Shown here in pieces: positions 10,601 to 43,299 of a stretch of DNA of 64,000 bases. Source of the DNA: Zonotrichia leucophrys gambelii (taxonomy: Eukaryota; Chordata; Aves; Passeriformes; Passerellidae). The first letter of the stretch is position 1. Every line of letters begins with the position of its first letter. The notes beneath the pieces were generated by a model that made no database searches, had not been told where the DNA came from, and saw only the letters and a list, made by a program, of their open reading frames with translations. The position numbers were made by a program, and so were the translations under genes. Location: the NCBI RefSeq assembly GCF_028769735.1, contig NC_088194.1:2798319-2862318 (forward strand), given 5' to 3'.

Positions 10601-13600
10601 GGGTGCCTGGGGGGAGCCCAGCTCCTGCCCTGTTCCCCTGTGGGATCCAATGGCTCTGTGGGTGCCTGGGGGGAGCCCAGCTCCCACCCTGTTCCCCTAT
10701 GGGATCCAATGGCTCTGTGGGTGCCTGGGGGGAGCCCAGCTCCCACCCTGTTCCCCGATGGGGTCCAATGGCTCTGTGGGTCCCTGAGGGAGCCCAGCTC
10801 CCACCCTGTTGCCCTTTGGGGTCCAATAGTGTTATCACTTCCTGGGGGGAGCCCAGCTCCCACCCTGTTCCCCTGTGGGATCCAATGGCTCTGTGGGTCC
10901 CTGAGGGGAGCCCAGCTCCTGCCCTGTTGCCCTAAAGGGTCAATTGATGTTGTGGGTCCCTGAGGGAGCCCAGCTCCCACCCTGTTCCCCTGTGGGGTCC
11001 AATAGTGTTACCAGTTCCTGGGGGGAGCCCAGCCCTGTTCCCCTGTAGGATCCATTGGTTTTGTGGGTCCCTGAGGGGAGCCCAGCTCCCACCCTGTTCC
11101 CCTGTAGGATCCATTGGTTTTGTGGGTCCCTGAGGGGAGCCCAGCTCCCACCCTGTTCCCCTGTAGGATCCATTGGTTTTGTGGGTCCCTGGGGGTTTGC
11201 CCAGCTCTCATTCCCTGCGCTCTGACAGTGCCAGGGGTCTCACAGGGGTCTGGCAGGAGCCCATCTCCCACCCCGGTGCCCCCTCCCGCTCCTGCCCGGG
11301 GTGTGTGTCCGTCCCTGTGTCCGTGTGTCCGTCTCCATCGTTTTGTTCCCCCTCCATCCCCGTCCCCGGGCCGTCCCGGGGCTGGGGCCGTGCCAGGGTA
11401 ACGGTGCTCTCTGTTTTTGTCCCCACAGGACTCCCCTCACCTCTGCAGAGCTCCCTGAGTAACCCGTCCCTGCAGTCCTCCCTGAGCAATCCCAACCTGC
11501 AGGCCTCCCTGCGCAGCCCCTCGCTGCAGGCCTCCCTCAGCAACCCCTCGCTGCAGTCCTCCCACAGCAGCTCCTCCATCCCCTCCTCCCTGTCCAACCA
11601 GTCCCTGCCTTCCTCGCTGTCCTCCTCGCTCTCCAACCCCTCGCTGCCCACGTCCCCGCGCCCGCAGCCGCTGCAGTCCTCGCCCAGCAACCCCAGCCTG
11701 CCCTCGGGGCTGGGCGGCTCCTTCGCGGCCACCTCGCCCCGCCGGCGCGTCCCGCTCAGCCCCCTGTCCCTGCCCGCGGCCGGCGACTGCAGACGGCAGC
11801 ACCCCAAACAGTTCTCACCAACAATGTCACCCACATTGTCCTCCATCACCCAGGTACGCATCGTCGTGTCCCCGCTCCAGCGCCGCCGCCTCCTCTTCCT
11901 CGGCCTCCTCCTCTTCCTCCTCCTTTGCCTTTCCCTCCTTTCCCCTTCCTTCTTCTCTTCCTCCTCCTTTGCCTTTTCCTCCTTTCCCCTTCCTTCTTCT
12001 TTTGCCTTTCCCTCCTTTCCCCTTCCTCCTCCTCTTCCTCCTCCTTTGCCTTTCCCTCCTTTCCCCTTCCTTCTCCTCTTCCTCCTCCTTTGCCTTTCCC
12101 TCCTTTCTTCCCTTCCTTCCTCTTCCTCTTCCTCCTCCTTTGCCTTTTCCTCCTTTCCCCTTCCTCCTCCTCTTCCTCCTCCTCCTTTGCCTTTTCCTCC
12201 TTTCCCCTTCCTCCTCCTCTTCCTCCTCCTTTGCCTTTTCCTCCTTTCCCCTTCCTTCTCCTCTTCCTCCTCCTTTGCCTTTTCCTACTTTCCCCTTCCT
12301 TCTCTTCCTCCTCCTTTGCCTTTTCCTCCTTTCCCCTTCCTCCTCCTCTTCCTCCTCCTTTGCCTTTTCCTCCTTTCCCCTTCCCTTCTCCTCTTCCTCC
12401 TCCTTTGCCTTTTCCTACTTTCCCCTTCCTTCTCCTCTTCCTCCTCCTTTGCCTTTTCCTCCTTTCCCCTTCCTTCTTCTCTTCCTCCTCCTTTGCCTTT
12501 TCCTCCTTTCCCCTTCCTTCTCCTCTTCCTCCTCCTTTGCCTTTCCCTCCTTTCCCCTTCCTTCTCCTCCTCCTCATCCTCTTCCCCATCCTCCCTCTTC
12601 TTACCCTTCTTGTGTTCCTTCTCTTTTTCTTCTTTCTCTTTCTTCTCCTCCCCATCCTTGTTCTTGTCTTGGATCTCACCTTTGTCCTTTTCCTCCTTTC
12701 CCCTTCCTTCTCCTCCTCCTCCTCGTCCTCTTCTCCATCCTCCTTCTCACCCTTCTTGTATTCCTCTGCTTTCTCTTCTTTTTTTTCTCTTTCTGCTCTT
12801 CCTCATCCTCCTTTATGTCATCTTTCTTGTGTTCCTTCTCTTTCTCTTCTCTTTCTTCTCTTCTCCATCCTTGTCCTTGTCTTGGATTTCACCTTTGTCG
12901 TTTTCCTCCTCTTCCTCATCCTTTTCCTCCTTTCCCCTTCCTTCTTCTCTTCCTCCTCCTTTGCCTTTCCCTCCTTTCCCCTTCCTTCTCCTCCTCCTTG
13001 TCTCCTCCTCCTCATCTTCTTCCCCATCCTCCTTTTTTTCGTCCTTCTGTTCTTTCTCTTTCTCTTCTTTTTCTTCCTTCTCTTCCCCATCCTCGTCCTT
13101 GTCTTGAACCTCGTCTTTGTCCTCTTTCTCCTCTTCCTCTTCCTTTTCCTTTTCCTGTTTTCCCCCCTTTCTTCTCCTCCTTGTCTCCTTCCTCCTTGTC
13201 CTCTTTTCCATCCTCCTCCTTCTCATCTTTCTTGTATTCCTCCTCTTTCTCTTCCTTTTCTTCCTTCTCTTCTTTTTCTTCTCTTTCTCCTCTTCCCCAT
13301 CCTTGTCTTGGGCCTCATCTTTGTCCTCTTCCTCCTCTTCCTCGACCTCCTCCTCATCCTTTTCCTCCTTTCCCTTTCCTTCTCCTCCTCTGTGTCTCCT
13401 TTCTGCTCATCCTCTTCCCCACCTTCTTTCTCATCCTTCTCATGTTCTTTGTCTTTCTCCTCTTCCCCATCCTTGTCTTTATCTTGGCCCTCCTCTTCCT
13501 CCTCTTCCTTACCCTTCTCTTTGTCCTGCTTGTCCTCATCCTCCTCATCCTCCTCTCCCCTCCTCCTGCCTTCACTTCTCGTCTCGTTTCCATCCTCATC

Positions 13601-16600
13601 TCACCCACACCCCAGGGCCCCCTCAGCCCCGCAGCCCTCCCCGTGCTCAGGGACAGTGGAGGGGACCCTGTGTCCCTTCCAGAGCCAGTGGGGGGACCCC
13701 CATGTCCCTCCCAGGCCCCCCATGTCCCTCCAGGCCCTCATGTCCCTCCCAGGCCCCCCATGTCCCTCCAGGCCCCCCATGTCCTTCCAGGCCCCCTCCC
13801 CTCCGAGGGTCCGCCTGCAGCCGTGGCTGTCTCGGGGCTCTCAGGGACGGCTCCTGCCGGTGCTGGGGGGGCTGGGGGAGCCCCCCACCCTCGGGGGGGG
13901 GCCCTGCTGACGCCCCCTCCCCGTTATCTCCGCAGGGCGTGCCCCTGGACACCAGCAAGCTGCCGGCGGAGCAGCGGCTGCCCCCGTACCCCTACGGGCA
14001 GCCGGGGCTGCTGCTGGGCTCCCAGCCCCCCCCGAGGGGCCCCGCGCCCCCCCCGCGCCCCTACAACCCCCCCTACACCCCCGGCACCCCCCTGGGGCAG
14101 CCCCTGGCACAGCCCCACGCAGCAGAGTTCGGCCTGGGCAGCGTGAGTGCGGCACGGGGACAGGGGGACAGGGGGACACGGGGATAGGGGGACACGGGGA
14201 CACGGGACAGGGGGACATGGGGATATGGGGACACAGGGGCAGGGGGACAGGGGGACACAGGGACAGGGGGACACAGGGACACAGGGATGGGGGACATGGG
14301 GACAGAGGGACACGGGACAGGGGGACAGGGGGACATGGGGACATGGGGACAGGGACACTCTGGGGCAGCCCCTGGCACAGCCCCACGCAGCAGAGTTCGG
14401 CCTGGGCAGCGTGAGTGCGGCACGGGGACAGGGGGACAGGGGGACAGGGGGACACGGGGACAGGGGGACACGGGGACACGGGGACAGGGGGATAGGGGGA
14501 CATGGGGGAGACGGGGACAGGGGGATAGGGGGACACGGGGACAGGGGGACAGGGGACAGGGACATGGGGATAGGGGGATAGGGGGACAGGGGGACACGGA
14601 GACAGGGGGACACGGACGTGGGGACACGGAGACATGGGGATGGGGGACATGGGGACAGGGGGACACAGAGACAGGGGGATAAGGGGATAGGGGGACACGG
14701 GGTCAGGGTGACATGGGGACAGGGGGACACGGACAGGGACAGGGGGACACGAGGACAGGGGGACATGGGGACAGGGGTACATGGGGACATGGGGGACACG
14801 GGGACATGGGGACATGGGGACGTGGGGACACGGGGACATGGGGACAGGGGGACACAGGGACAGGGGACATGGGAGACAGGGGACAGGGGGACATGGGGAT
14901 AGGGGACAGGGGTACATGGGGACATGGGGATGGGGGACAGGGGGACAGGGGGACACGGGGACAGGGACACCTCGGAGGGGACGTGGGGATGGGGAGGGGG
15001 ACATGGGGATGGGAATCCCCTTTGTGGGGTGGACATGGGGTCAGAGGATGTTGCATGGGGTCAGGGGGGCAAGGGGGACATGGGGACAGGGACCTGTCTG
15101 GAGGGTCTTTATGGGGTGGACATGGGGACAGGGACACCTCTGGGAGGATGTGGGGACGGGGAGGGGGGGACATGGGGATGGGGATGGGGACATGGGGAGG
15201 AGACCCATCAGGAGGGTCCTTTTGGGGTGGACACGGGTCAGGGGACACTGTAAGGGGGATATAGGGTGGGGACCCTCTGGGTGGGGTCACCAGGGGAGAG
15301 ATGGGGACAGGGCACCCTCTGTGGGGTCTCCCCTCCCTCTGTGGGGTCTCCCCTCCCTCTGTGGGGTCTCACCTCCCGTGTCCCCCCCTCCCCACAGCTG
15401 GAGCAGTTCGGGATCGGGGAGAGCCCCCCCGGGAACAGCGGAGGCTTCCCCGAGGATTTGGGGGGGGCCCTGGGTTACCCCCCGAGCGAGGGGGGTTACG
15501 ACCCCCCCGGCCTGAGCCGCCCAAACCTGAGCAACTGCAGCCGCCACGGCCCCATCCCCAACATCATCTTCACAGGTGGGGGGTCCTGGGGGTCTCTGGG
15601 GTGTCATGGGTGGGTGGGTGAGCTGGGGGGGTCTCTGGGGGGGGCTGAGTGTCACAGGGGGGTGTCCTGGGGGGGGGCTGGTGGGGTCTTTGGGGTGTCA
15701 CAAGGAGTGGGCTGGGGGCTGTTTGGGAGAGTCACAGGAGGGGAGGTGAGGGCTGGGGATCCTGGGGGGTCTCTGTGGTGTCCCGGGGGTCCCTGGGCTG
15801 TCACAAGTGGGGTGTCCCGGGGTCTCTGGGGTGTCCCGGGGGTCTCTGGTCTGTCCCGGGGGTCCCTGGGCTGTCCCGGGGGTCCCTGGGCTGTCCCGGG
15901 GTCCCTGGTCTGTCCCGGGGGTCTCTGGGGTGTCCTGGGGGTCTCTGTGGTGTCACAGGGTGGTGTCCCGGGGTCTCTGCGCCGCTGTCCCGGGGGTCCC
16001 TGGGCTGTCCCGGGGGTCCCTGGGCTGTCCCGAGGGTCTCTGGTCTGTCCCGGAGGTCCCTGGTCTGTCCCGGGGGTCCCTGGGCTGTCCCGAGGGTCTC
16101 TGGTCTGTCCCGGAGGTCCCTGGTCTGTCCCGGGGGTCTCTGGGTTGTCCCAGGGTGGTGTCCCGGGGGTCCCTGGTCTGTCCCGGGGGTCCCTGGGCTG
16201 TCCCGGGGGTCTCTGGGCTGTCCCGGGGGTCCCTGGGCTGTCACAGGTGGGGTGTCCCGGGGGTCTCTGGGCTGTCCCGGGGGTCCCTGGGCTGTCCCGG
16301 GGTCCCTGGTCTGTCCCGGGGGTCTCTGGTCTGTCCCGGGGGTCCCTGGTCTGTCCCGGGGGTCCCTGGGCTGTCCCGGGGGTCCCTGGGCTGTCCCGGG
16401 GTCCCTGGTCTGTCCCGGGGGTCTCTGTGCCGCTGTCCCGGGGTCCCTGGGCTGTCCGGGGTCCCTGGTCTGTCCCGGGGGTCTCTGGTCTGTCCGAGGG
16501 TCCCTGGTCTGTCCCGGGGGTCCCTGGGCCGTCCCGGGGTCTCTGTCCCCGCTGACCCCCGTGTCCCCCCCCGTTCCCCGCAGGCGACTCGCCCCCCGGG

Positions 16601-16804
16601 CTGTCCAAGGAGATCACCACGGCCCTGGCGGGGGTGCCGGGCTTCGAGGTGGAGGGGGGCTCGCTGGGGAGCCTGGGGGGGCTGGAGGAGGAGCTGCGCA
16701 TCGAGCCGCTGACGCTGGACGGGCTGAGCATGCTGAGCGACCCGTGCGCGCTGCTCACCGACCCCGCCGTGGAGGATTCCTTCCGCTCCGACCGCCTGCA
16801 GTGA
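7654..16804 (+). CDS. CRTC2: CREB-regulated transcription coactivator 2, N-terminus missing
   Basis: Ten exons (7654-7722, 8770-8873, 8958-8987, 9793-9857, 9955-10004, 10119-10366, 11429-11853, 13936-14142, 15398-15575, 16584-16804) join in frame to 531 codons plus stop. The first begins mid-codon, so upstream exons (about 140 residues in mammals, with the CREB-binding coiled coil) are absent from the sequence. Visible landmarks are [13 protein letters not shown], the SIK/AMPK site that binds 14-3-3 when phosphorylated, split by intron 1; [10 protein letters not shown], the second regulatory serine; [14 protein letters not shown] near the calcineurin-responsive region; a Ser/Pro/Leu-rich repeat (SLSNPSLQ) in exon 7; and the acidic C-terminal activation domain ending in SFRSDRLQ. 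Unphosphorylated CRTC2 enters the nucleus and coactivates CREB target genes such as those of gluconeogenesis. Exon 7 is richer in Ser-Leu-Pro repeats than I expect in mammals. Identification is secure. Confidence 0.93.
8120..8750 (+). repeat. Minisatellite in CRTC2 intron 1
   Basis: The 10-12-base motif CTGTCAGTGGGT / CTGTCAGTGGGG, with longer forms including CGGGGG, repeats about 50 times between the two exons that together encode the 14-3-3 site. It ends about 20 bases before the acceptor of exon 2. Confidence 0.92.
9056..9775 (+). repeat. 27-bp minisatellite in CRTC2 intron 3
   Basis: Units of TGACCCCCCTGTGCCCCCTC followed by CTCACAC repeat about 26 times and run to within about 20 bases of the exon 4 acceptor. 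Both strands give long open frames that are artefacts. Confidence 0.92.
10545..11200 (+). repeat. ~60-bp minisatellite in CRTC2 intron 6
   Basis: About ten units each contain GGGAGCCCAGCTCCCACCCT, GTTCCCCTGTGGGATCCA and a TGTGGGTCCCTGA stretch, with indels between copies. Confidence 0.9.
11880..13575 (+). repeat. 1.7-kb polypyrimidine tract in CRTC2 intron 7
   Basis: Starting 26 bases after the exon 7 donor, the + strand is almost entirely C and T, built on a ~44-base unit with TCCTCCTTTGCC and TTTCCCCTTCCTTC blocks that grades into a less regular TCTTCTTTCTC region. Strand asymmetry of this length can form triplex (H-DNA) and R-loops. The Lys/Glu-rich antisense frames come from composition alone. 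A smaller GTCCCTCC-AGGCCCCCCAT repeat follows at 13690-13800. Confidence 0.92.
14143..15260 (+). repeat. G-rich minisatellite in CRTC2 intron 8
   Basis: The intron begins directly with GGGGACAGGGGGACAC-type units of 10-12 bases, continuing to about 14990 and then less regularly to 15260 with ~60-base units. Dense runs of four to five G on the coding strand make G-quadruplexes likely. A duplicated exon end is embedded at 14360-14410. Confidence 0.92.
14360..14410 (+). repeat. Duplicate of the last 51 bases of CRTC2 exon 8
   Basis: These 51 bases are identical to 14092-14142, the 3' end of exon 8 encoding [17 protein letters not shown], and are followed by the same GTGAGTGCGGCACGGGGACA donor context. 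It is a decoy 5' splice site 268 bases downstream of the real one. Confidence 0.88.
15770..16555 (+). repeat. ~21-bp minisatellite in CRTC2 intron 9
   Basis: Units of CTGTCCCGGGGGTCCCTGGG and GTCTCTGGT variants are repeated about 38 times and stop about 30 bases before the last exon acceptor. Confidence 0.92.
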
Positions 16805-18085
16805 GCCCGGGCCGGCCCCGGGGCCGCGCCCCGCCCGCCGTGCCCGCCCCCCGGGGCCGCCGCCCGCTGCGCTCCCGCTGAGGGACCGGGGCAGCTCCGG
16901 GAGAGAACCGGGAATGCAGCGGGAGAGAACCGGGAGTGCAACAGGAGAGGCGGGAACGGATCCCGAACCTGGGAATGGATCCCAAACCCGGGAGCGGATC
17001 CTGAACCCCAGAACGGATCCCAAACCCCGGAATGGATCCCAAACCCGGGAGCGGATCCTGAACCCCAGAACGGATCCCAAACCCCGGAATGGATCCCAAA
17101 CCCGGGAGCGGATCCCAAACCCCGGAATGGATCCCAAACCCCGGAATGGATCCCAAACCCCGGAACGGATCCCAAACCCGGGAGCGGATCCCAAACCTCG
17201 GAACGGATCCCAAACCCCGGAACGGATCCCAAACCTGGGAATGGATCCCAAACCCGGCTGGAGGGAGCTGCGACCCCCCCAGCCCCACAGAAATGGGCGG
17301 GGGGCTCCGTCCGGACCCTCCAAGCTGTGGCTGTCAAGGGCTGTGACCGCTCCCAGTGAGCCTGGGAGGGTCCGTGCCAAGCCCCCTCCCCAATTCCCAC
17401 CCTGGGACTGACCCTGTCACTGTCATGCCAGGAAAATCCTGGAAAAGTGGGGAGGGGGCTCCAGGCGTGGCTCTCAAGGGCTCCTTCTGCTCCTTCCGAG
17501 GTTGGGGGGGGTCCCCAGCACCCCCCAGCCCCCTCCCCAAATTCCTGCCGGGTTCTGTTCTCCAGGAAACCCCCGGGACCACCTCAGGGTGAGGGAATTT
17601 GGGGAGGGGGAGACAATCCAGGCACTGCCCCAAACCATCCTGGGGGGTTCCACTCATCGCCCCCCCCTCAATTCCCACCCCCAGAGCCCACCTGGCACCG
17701 AACCCCGGGAAATGTGGGGAGGGGGCTGCACCCCCGGGGGGGGCTGTACATAACCCCGTAGGTAGAGACCCCCGGGGGGGGCTCGGGGGGGCCGCTTCTG
17801 CCTTTATTTTATCATTTTTCCGGCTAATCATCATCATGTTTAAGGAGAGATCCCGCTCCCCCCTCCCCAGTATGTACCCCAAGCCCCCCTCCCCAAATTA
17901 CCCAGCTGCCGGGGACGTGTAGAAAGCACTTGTAACTTTGCCCCCTGCCCCCCTCCCCAAAATTGGGGGGCCCGTCCGCGGGTGGGGGGCCCTGGGCCCC
18001 CCCCGGAGGGAGCCAGAGTGATTTATTATTATTATTATTTTTTAAAATATATTCTATGTTAATTAAATCCCCCCCCTGCTGGCGT
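16805..18085 (+). other. CRTC2: CRTC2 3' UTR
   Basis: The stretch after the stop has no coding exon. It includes a ~20-base repeat of the GGATCCCAAACCCCGGAA type (about 16960-17265), which is unusual inside a transcribed 3' UTR. It also contains two imperfect copies of a CTCAAGGGCT/GTGGCT block near 17320 and 17470, and an A/T-rich end before the poly(A) signal. Confidence 0.7.
18062..18067 (+). terminator. CRTC2: Poly(A) signal of CRTC2
   Basis: ATTAAA follows an AT-rich stretch (TTTTTTAAAATATATTCTAT) that is the only such region between the CRTC2 stop and the next promoter. Confidence 0.6.
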
Positions 18086-18094
18086 GTGGGTGAT

Positions 18095-19225
18095 TTTGGG
18101 GAGGGGGTTCTGAGGATTTTTGGGGGAGTTTCTGAGGATTTTGGGGAAGGGGCTTCTGAGGATTTTCTGAGGATTTTGGGGGGAGTTTCTGAGGATTTTG
18201 GGAGGGGGTTTCTGAGGATTTTCAGGAGGGGTTTCGGAGGATTTGGAGAGGAGTTCTGAGGATTTTCTGAGGATTTTGGGGAGGGGGTACTGAGGATTTT
18301 TTGGAGGAGTTTCTGAGGATTTTGGGGAGGGGTTTCGGAGGATTTGGGGAGGAGTTCTGAGGATTTTCTGAGGATTTTGGGGGGGATTCTGAGGATTTTG
18401 AGGGGGTTTCTGAGTTTTTGGGCGGGGGTTCTGAAGATTTTGGAGGGTTCTGTGGATTATGGGAGGGGGTTCTGAGGATTTTGGGGGGGGATTCTGAGGA
18501 TTTTGAGGGGGTTCTGTGGATTTATGGGAGGGGGTTCTGTGGATTTATGGGAGGGGTTCTGAGGATTTTCTGAGGATTTTGGGGAGTGGGTTCTGAGGAT
18601 TTTGGGAGGGGGGTTCTGAGGATTTTGGGGAGTGGGTTCTGAGGATTTTGGGGAGGGGTTCTGAGGATTTTCTGAGGATTTTGGAGAGGGGATTCTGAGG
18701 ATTTTGGGGGGGGATTCTGAGGATTTTGAGGGAAGGTTCTGAGGATTTTGGGGAGGGGGCTCTGAGGATTTTGGGGAGGGGGCTCTGAGGATTTTGGGGG
18801 AGGGTTCTGAAGACCTTGGGGAGGGGGGTTCTGAGGATTTTGGTGGGGGGTTTGAGGATTTTGAGGGAAGGTTCTGAGGATTTTGGGGAGGGGTTCTGAG
18901 GATTTTGGGGGAAGGTTCTGAGGATTTTGGGGAGGGGTTCTGAGGATTTTGAGGGAAGGTTCTGAGGATTTTGGGGAGGGGTTCTGAGGATTTTCTGAGG
19001 ATTTTGGGGAGGGGGTTCTGAGGATTTTGGGGGGTTCTGAGGATTTTGGGAGGGATTGTGAGGATTTTGGGGAGGGGGCTGTGAGGATTTTGGGGGAAGG
19101 TTCTGAAGATTTTGGGGAGGGGTTCTGAGGATTTTGAGGGAAGGTTCTGAGGATTTTGGGGAGTGGGTTCTGAGGATTTTGGGGCAGTTCTGAGGATTTC
19201 GGGGGGTTCTGAGTTTTTGGGGCGG
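18095..19225 (+). repeat. ~22-bp intergenic minisatellite between CRTC2 and DENND4B
   Basis: About 50 units of TTCTGAGGATTTTGGGGAGG and close variants fill the whole space between the CRTC2 poly(A) site and the DENND4B CpG island. Periodic G-runs alternate with GGATTTT. No promoter motif is seen inside it. Confidence 0.92.
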
Positions 19226-20290
19226 GGGGCGGTGTCCCCCGGCGGGTCCCCGAGTCCTCCCCGCCGCCAGGGGCCGCTGTGGCGGGCGGGCGCCGGGCGG
19301 GCGCGCGGTCGCGGCCCAGCGGAGCCCAAAGACGCGGCCCCGGCCCGGCCCGGCCCGGCCCGGCCCGCAGGTACCGGAGGGGGGGGTGGGGGAACCGGGA
19401 GGGGCCGGGCCGGGGGTCCCGCGGGGGCTGCGGGGCCGGGGCTGGGCTCTGTGGGCCGCATGTGGGGGAGTCACCGGGAGGGGGACACGGGGATGCGGGG
19501 CTGGCCGGGGGGGCACCGGGGCGGCCACGGGGATGGGGAACGCTCCGGAGGCCACACCGGGAGGGACACGGGGACAGAGGATCCTCCGGGGGGGACACGG
19601 GGATGGGGAACCCCCGCAGGCCCCGGCAGGAGGTGACCCCAGGCAGGGCTGTCGCTGTCGCTGTCCCGGGGGTGTCCCCGCCCGGCTGAGGGGGTGTCAC
19701 TGCTGGCACCCCTCGGTGCAGCGACCGCGACCTCCGCACCGGGCTCACGGAGCCACCCCGGTGTCCCGGGCGGTGTCCGCGGTGGGGTCGCGGCCGTGCG
19801 GCCCCCCCGGTGTGGCGGGGCCGGGGTGACGTGCGCGGCCCGGGCCTGGCGCCGCTTCCTTCCCCTTTCCTGCTGCCCCCGTGCTCCGGTTCCGCCGCTC
19901 CCCGTGGGCAAACCGGGGGTGCCGCGGGGGGCTGGGGACACCGGGGGGGCTCCGGGGACAGAGGGGACTTTGGGGACGGGGGGTCTTTCGGCCTGGGGGC
20001 TCTGGGGACAGCGAGGGGGCACAGAACGGAGCAGGTCCCCAAAGCAGGGGCGCAGAAGGGAGCGGGTCCCCAAAGCAGGGGCGAGCCCCCGAACCGGGGC
20101 TGCCTCTGGGTTGGGGTCCGTCCCCTCTCCGGGCACTACCGACGGGTCCTGCCCGTTCTTGGGGGTGGCTGCAGGCTCCGGAGGGTCCCCGTGTCCCGCG
20201 GCGTGACCGGAACCTCCTCCCTTCCCGTCCCGTCCCGTCCCGTCCCCGCTGGGGTGGTGGCACCGTCGGCCGTGTCCCCGCAGATGCTGT
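19226..20290 (+). promoter_or_regulatory. DENND4B: CpG-island promoter of DENND4B
   Basis: The repeat gives way to CpG-dense sequence with GC boxes (GGCGGGCGGGCG) and no TATA box. A likely non-coding first exon ends at 19370, where CCGGCCCGCAG is followed by GTACCG; the acceptor of the first coding exon lies at 20282-20283. The transcription start cannot be fixed, but about 19250-19330 fits. Confidence 0.65.
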
Positions 20291-20297
20291 TGGAGCC

Positions 20298-42322
<22,025 letters not shown>

Positions 42323-43260
42323 GGGACCCCCGGGACCGGGAACCCCCCCGGACCGGGCACCAGGACAGGGAACGCCGGGAACCCCCCAGGATGAGATAGG
42401 AACGACCCCCCCAGGGCACCCCCAAAGTGGGGCAGGGACCCCCTTGAGGGTTGGGGGAGGCTTGAGGTGGGGATGGGACCCCCAGGACCCCCCTCAAATA
42501 CTCCAGAGTGGGGATGGGACCCTCAGGACCCCCCTCAAATACTCCAGGAGGGACAAGGAACCCCCAGGACCCCCCTAAAATGCTCCAGGAAGGACAAGGG
42601 ACCCCAAGACTTCCCTCAAATACTCCAGGGTGGGAGAAGGACCCTCAGGACCCCCATTTCAATGCTCTAGGGTGGGGGAAAAAGACCCCCAAGCCCCCCT
42701 CAAGTACTCCAGCATGGGGAAGGGACCCCCAGGACCCCCGTGAAATACTCCAGGAGGGACAAAGGACCCCCAGGACCCCCCTAAAATGCTCCAAGAGGCA
42801 GAAGGGACCCCCCAGGCCACCCTCAACTGCTCCAGGGTGGGGAAAGGACCCCCAGGACCCCCCTCAAATGCTCCAGGAAGTTCAAGGGACTGCCAGGACC
42901 CCCTCAAATGCTCCAGAGTGGGGAAAAAGGACCCCCGCCCCCCCAGGCTCACGACGGGTTTTCTATGTCAGTATTAATATATTTTTATTTATTTATTCAG
43001 CCTCCCCCAGAGTGAGAGCGCGGGTGGGACGGGCAGGGGCGGCTCTGGGGGGGTTCCCCATCCTTATTTCTGTCCCGAGGGGGTTCGGGGGTGCCAGGGC
43101 AGCTGGGGGGGGGCTCTGGGTTTGTGCCCCCCGGGGGATTTGGGGCCATTGGGGGGTTCGGTGGCCATTGGGGGGGGTTCGGGGCCGCCCCCTCCCCTCG
43201 CACTGTGCAATAGCAGCCCCAGCCCCAGGGGCCTGTAAATAAAAGCTGCTGCGGTATTTT
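42323..43260 (+). other. DENND4B: DENND4B 3' UTR
   Basis: After the stop codon a ~45-base repeat (GGACCCCCAGGACCCCCCTC, AAATGCTCCAGG) runs to about 42950, then an AT-rich block (AATATATTTTTATTTATTTA) and a conserved-looking stretch up to the poly(A) signal. No coding potential. Confidence 0.7.
43238..43243 (+). terminator. DENND4B: Poly(A) signal of DENND4B
   Basis: AATAAA in GCCTGTAAATAAAAGCTGCT, followed by GT-rich sequence, 916 bases after the stop codon. Duplicated at 56219-56224. Confidence 0.75.
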
Positions 43261-43299
43261 CCTCGCTGGCTCCGGGATCATTTTTATTTACCGGGGGGG

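Noticed and set aside
11846..12679. Antisense Lys/Glu/Arg-rich frame of 277 codons and overlapping sense Ser/Leu/Phe frames up to 725 codons
   Set aside because: Pure consequence of a polypyrimidine tract, which has no stop codons in several frames; lies inside CRTC2 intron 7.
14147..15515. Long Gly/Thr/Asp-rich frames through CRTC2 intron 8
   Set aside because: Translations of the GGGGACAGGGGGACAC satellite; the conserved exons on both sides use other frames and clear splice sites.
20284..20297. Upstream ATG at the first base of the DENND4B first coding exon
   Set aside because: It is out of frame with the conserved protein; the ATG at 20298 has the better context and gives the family N-terminus.
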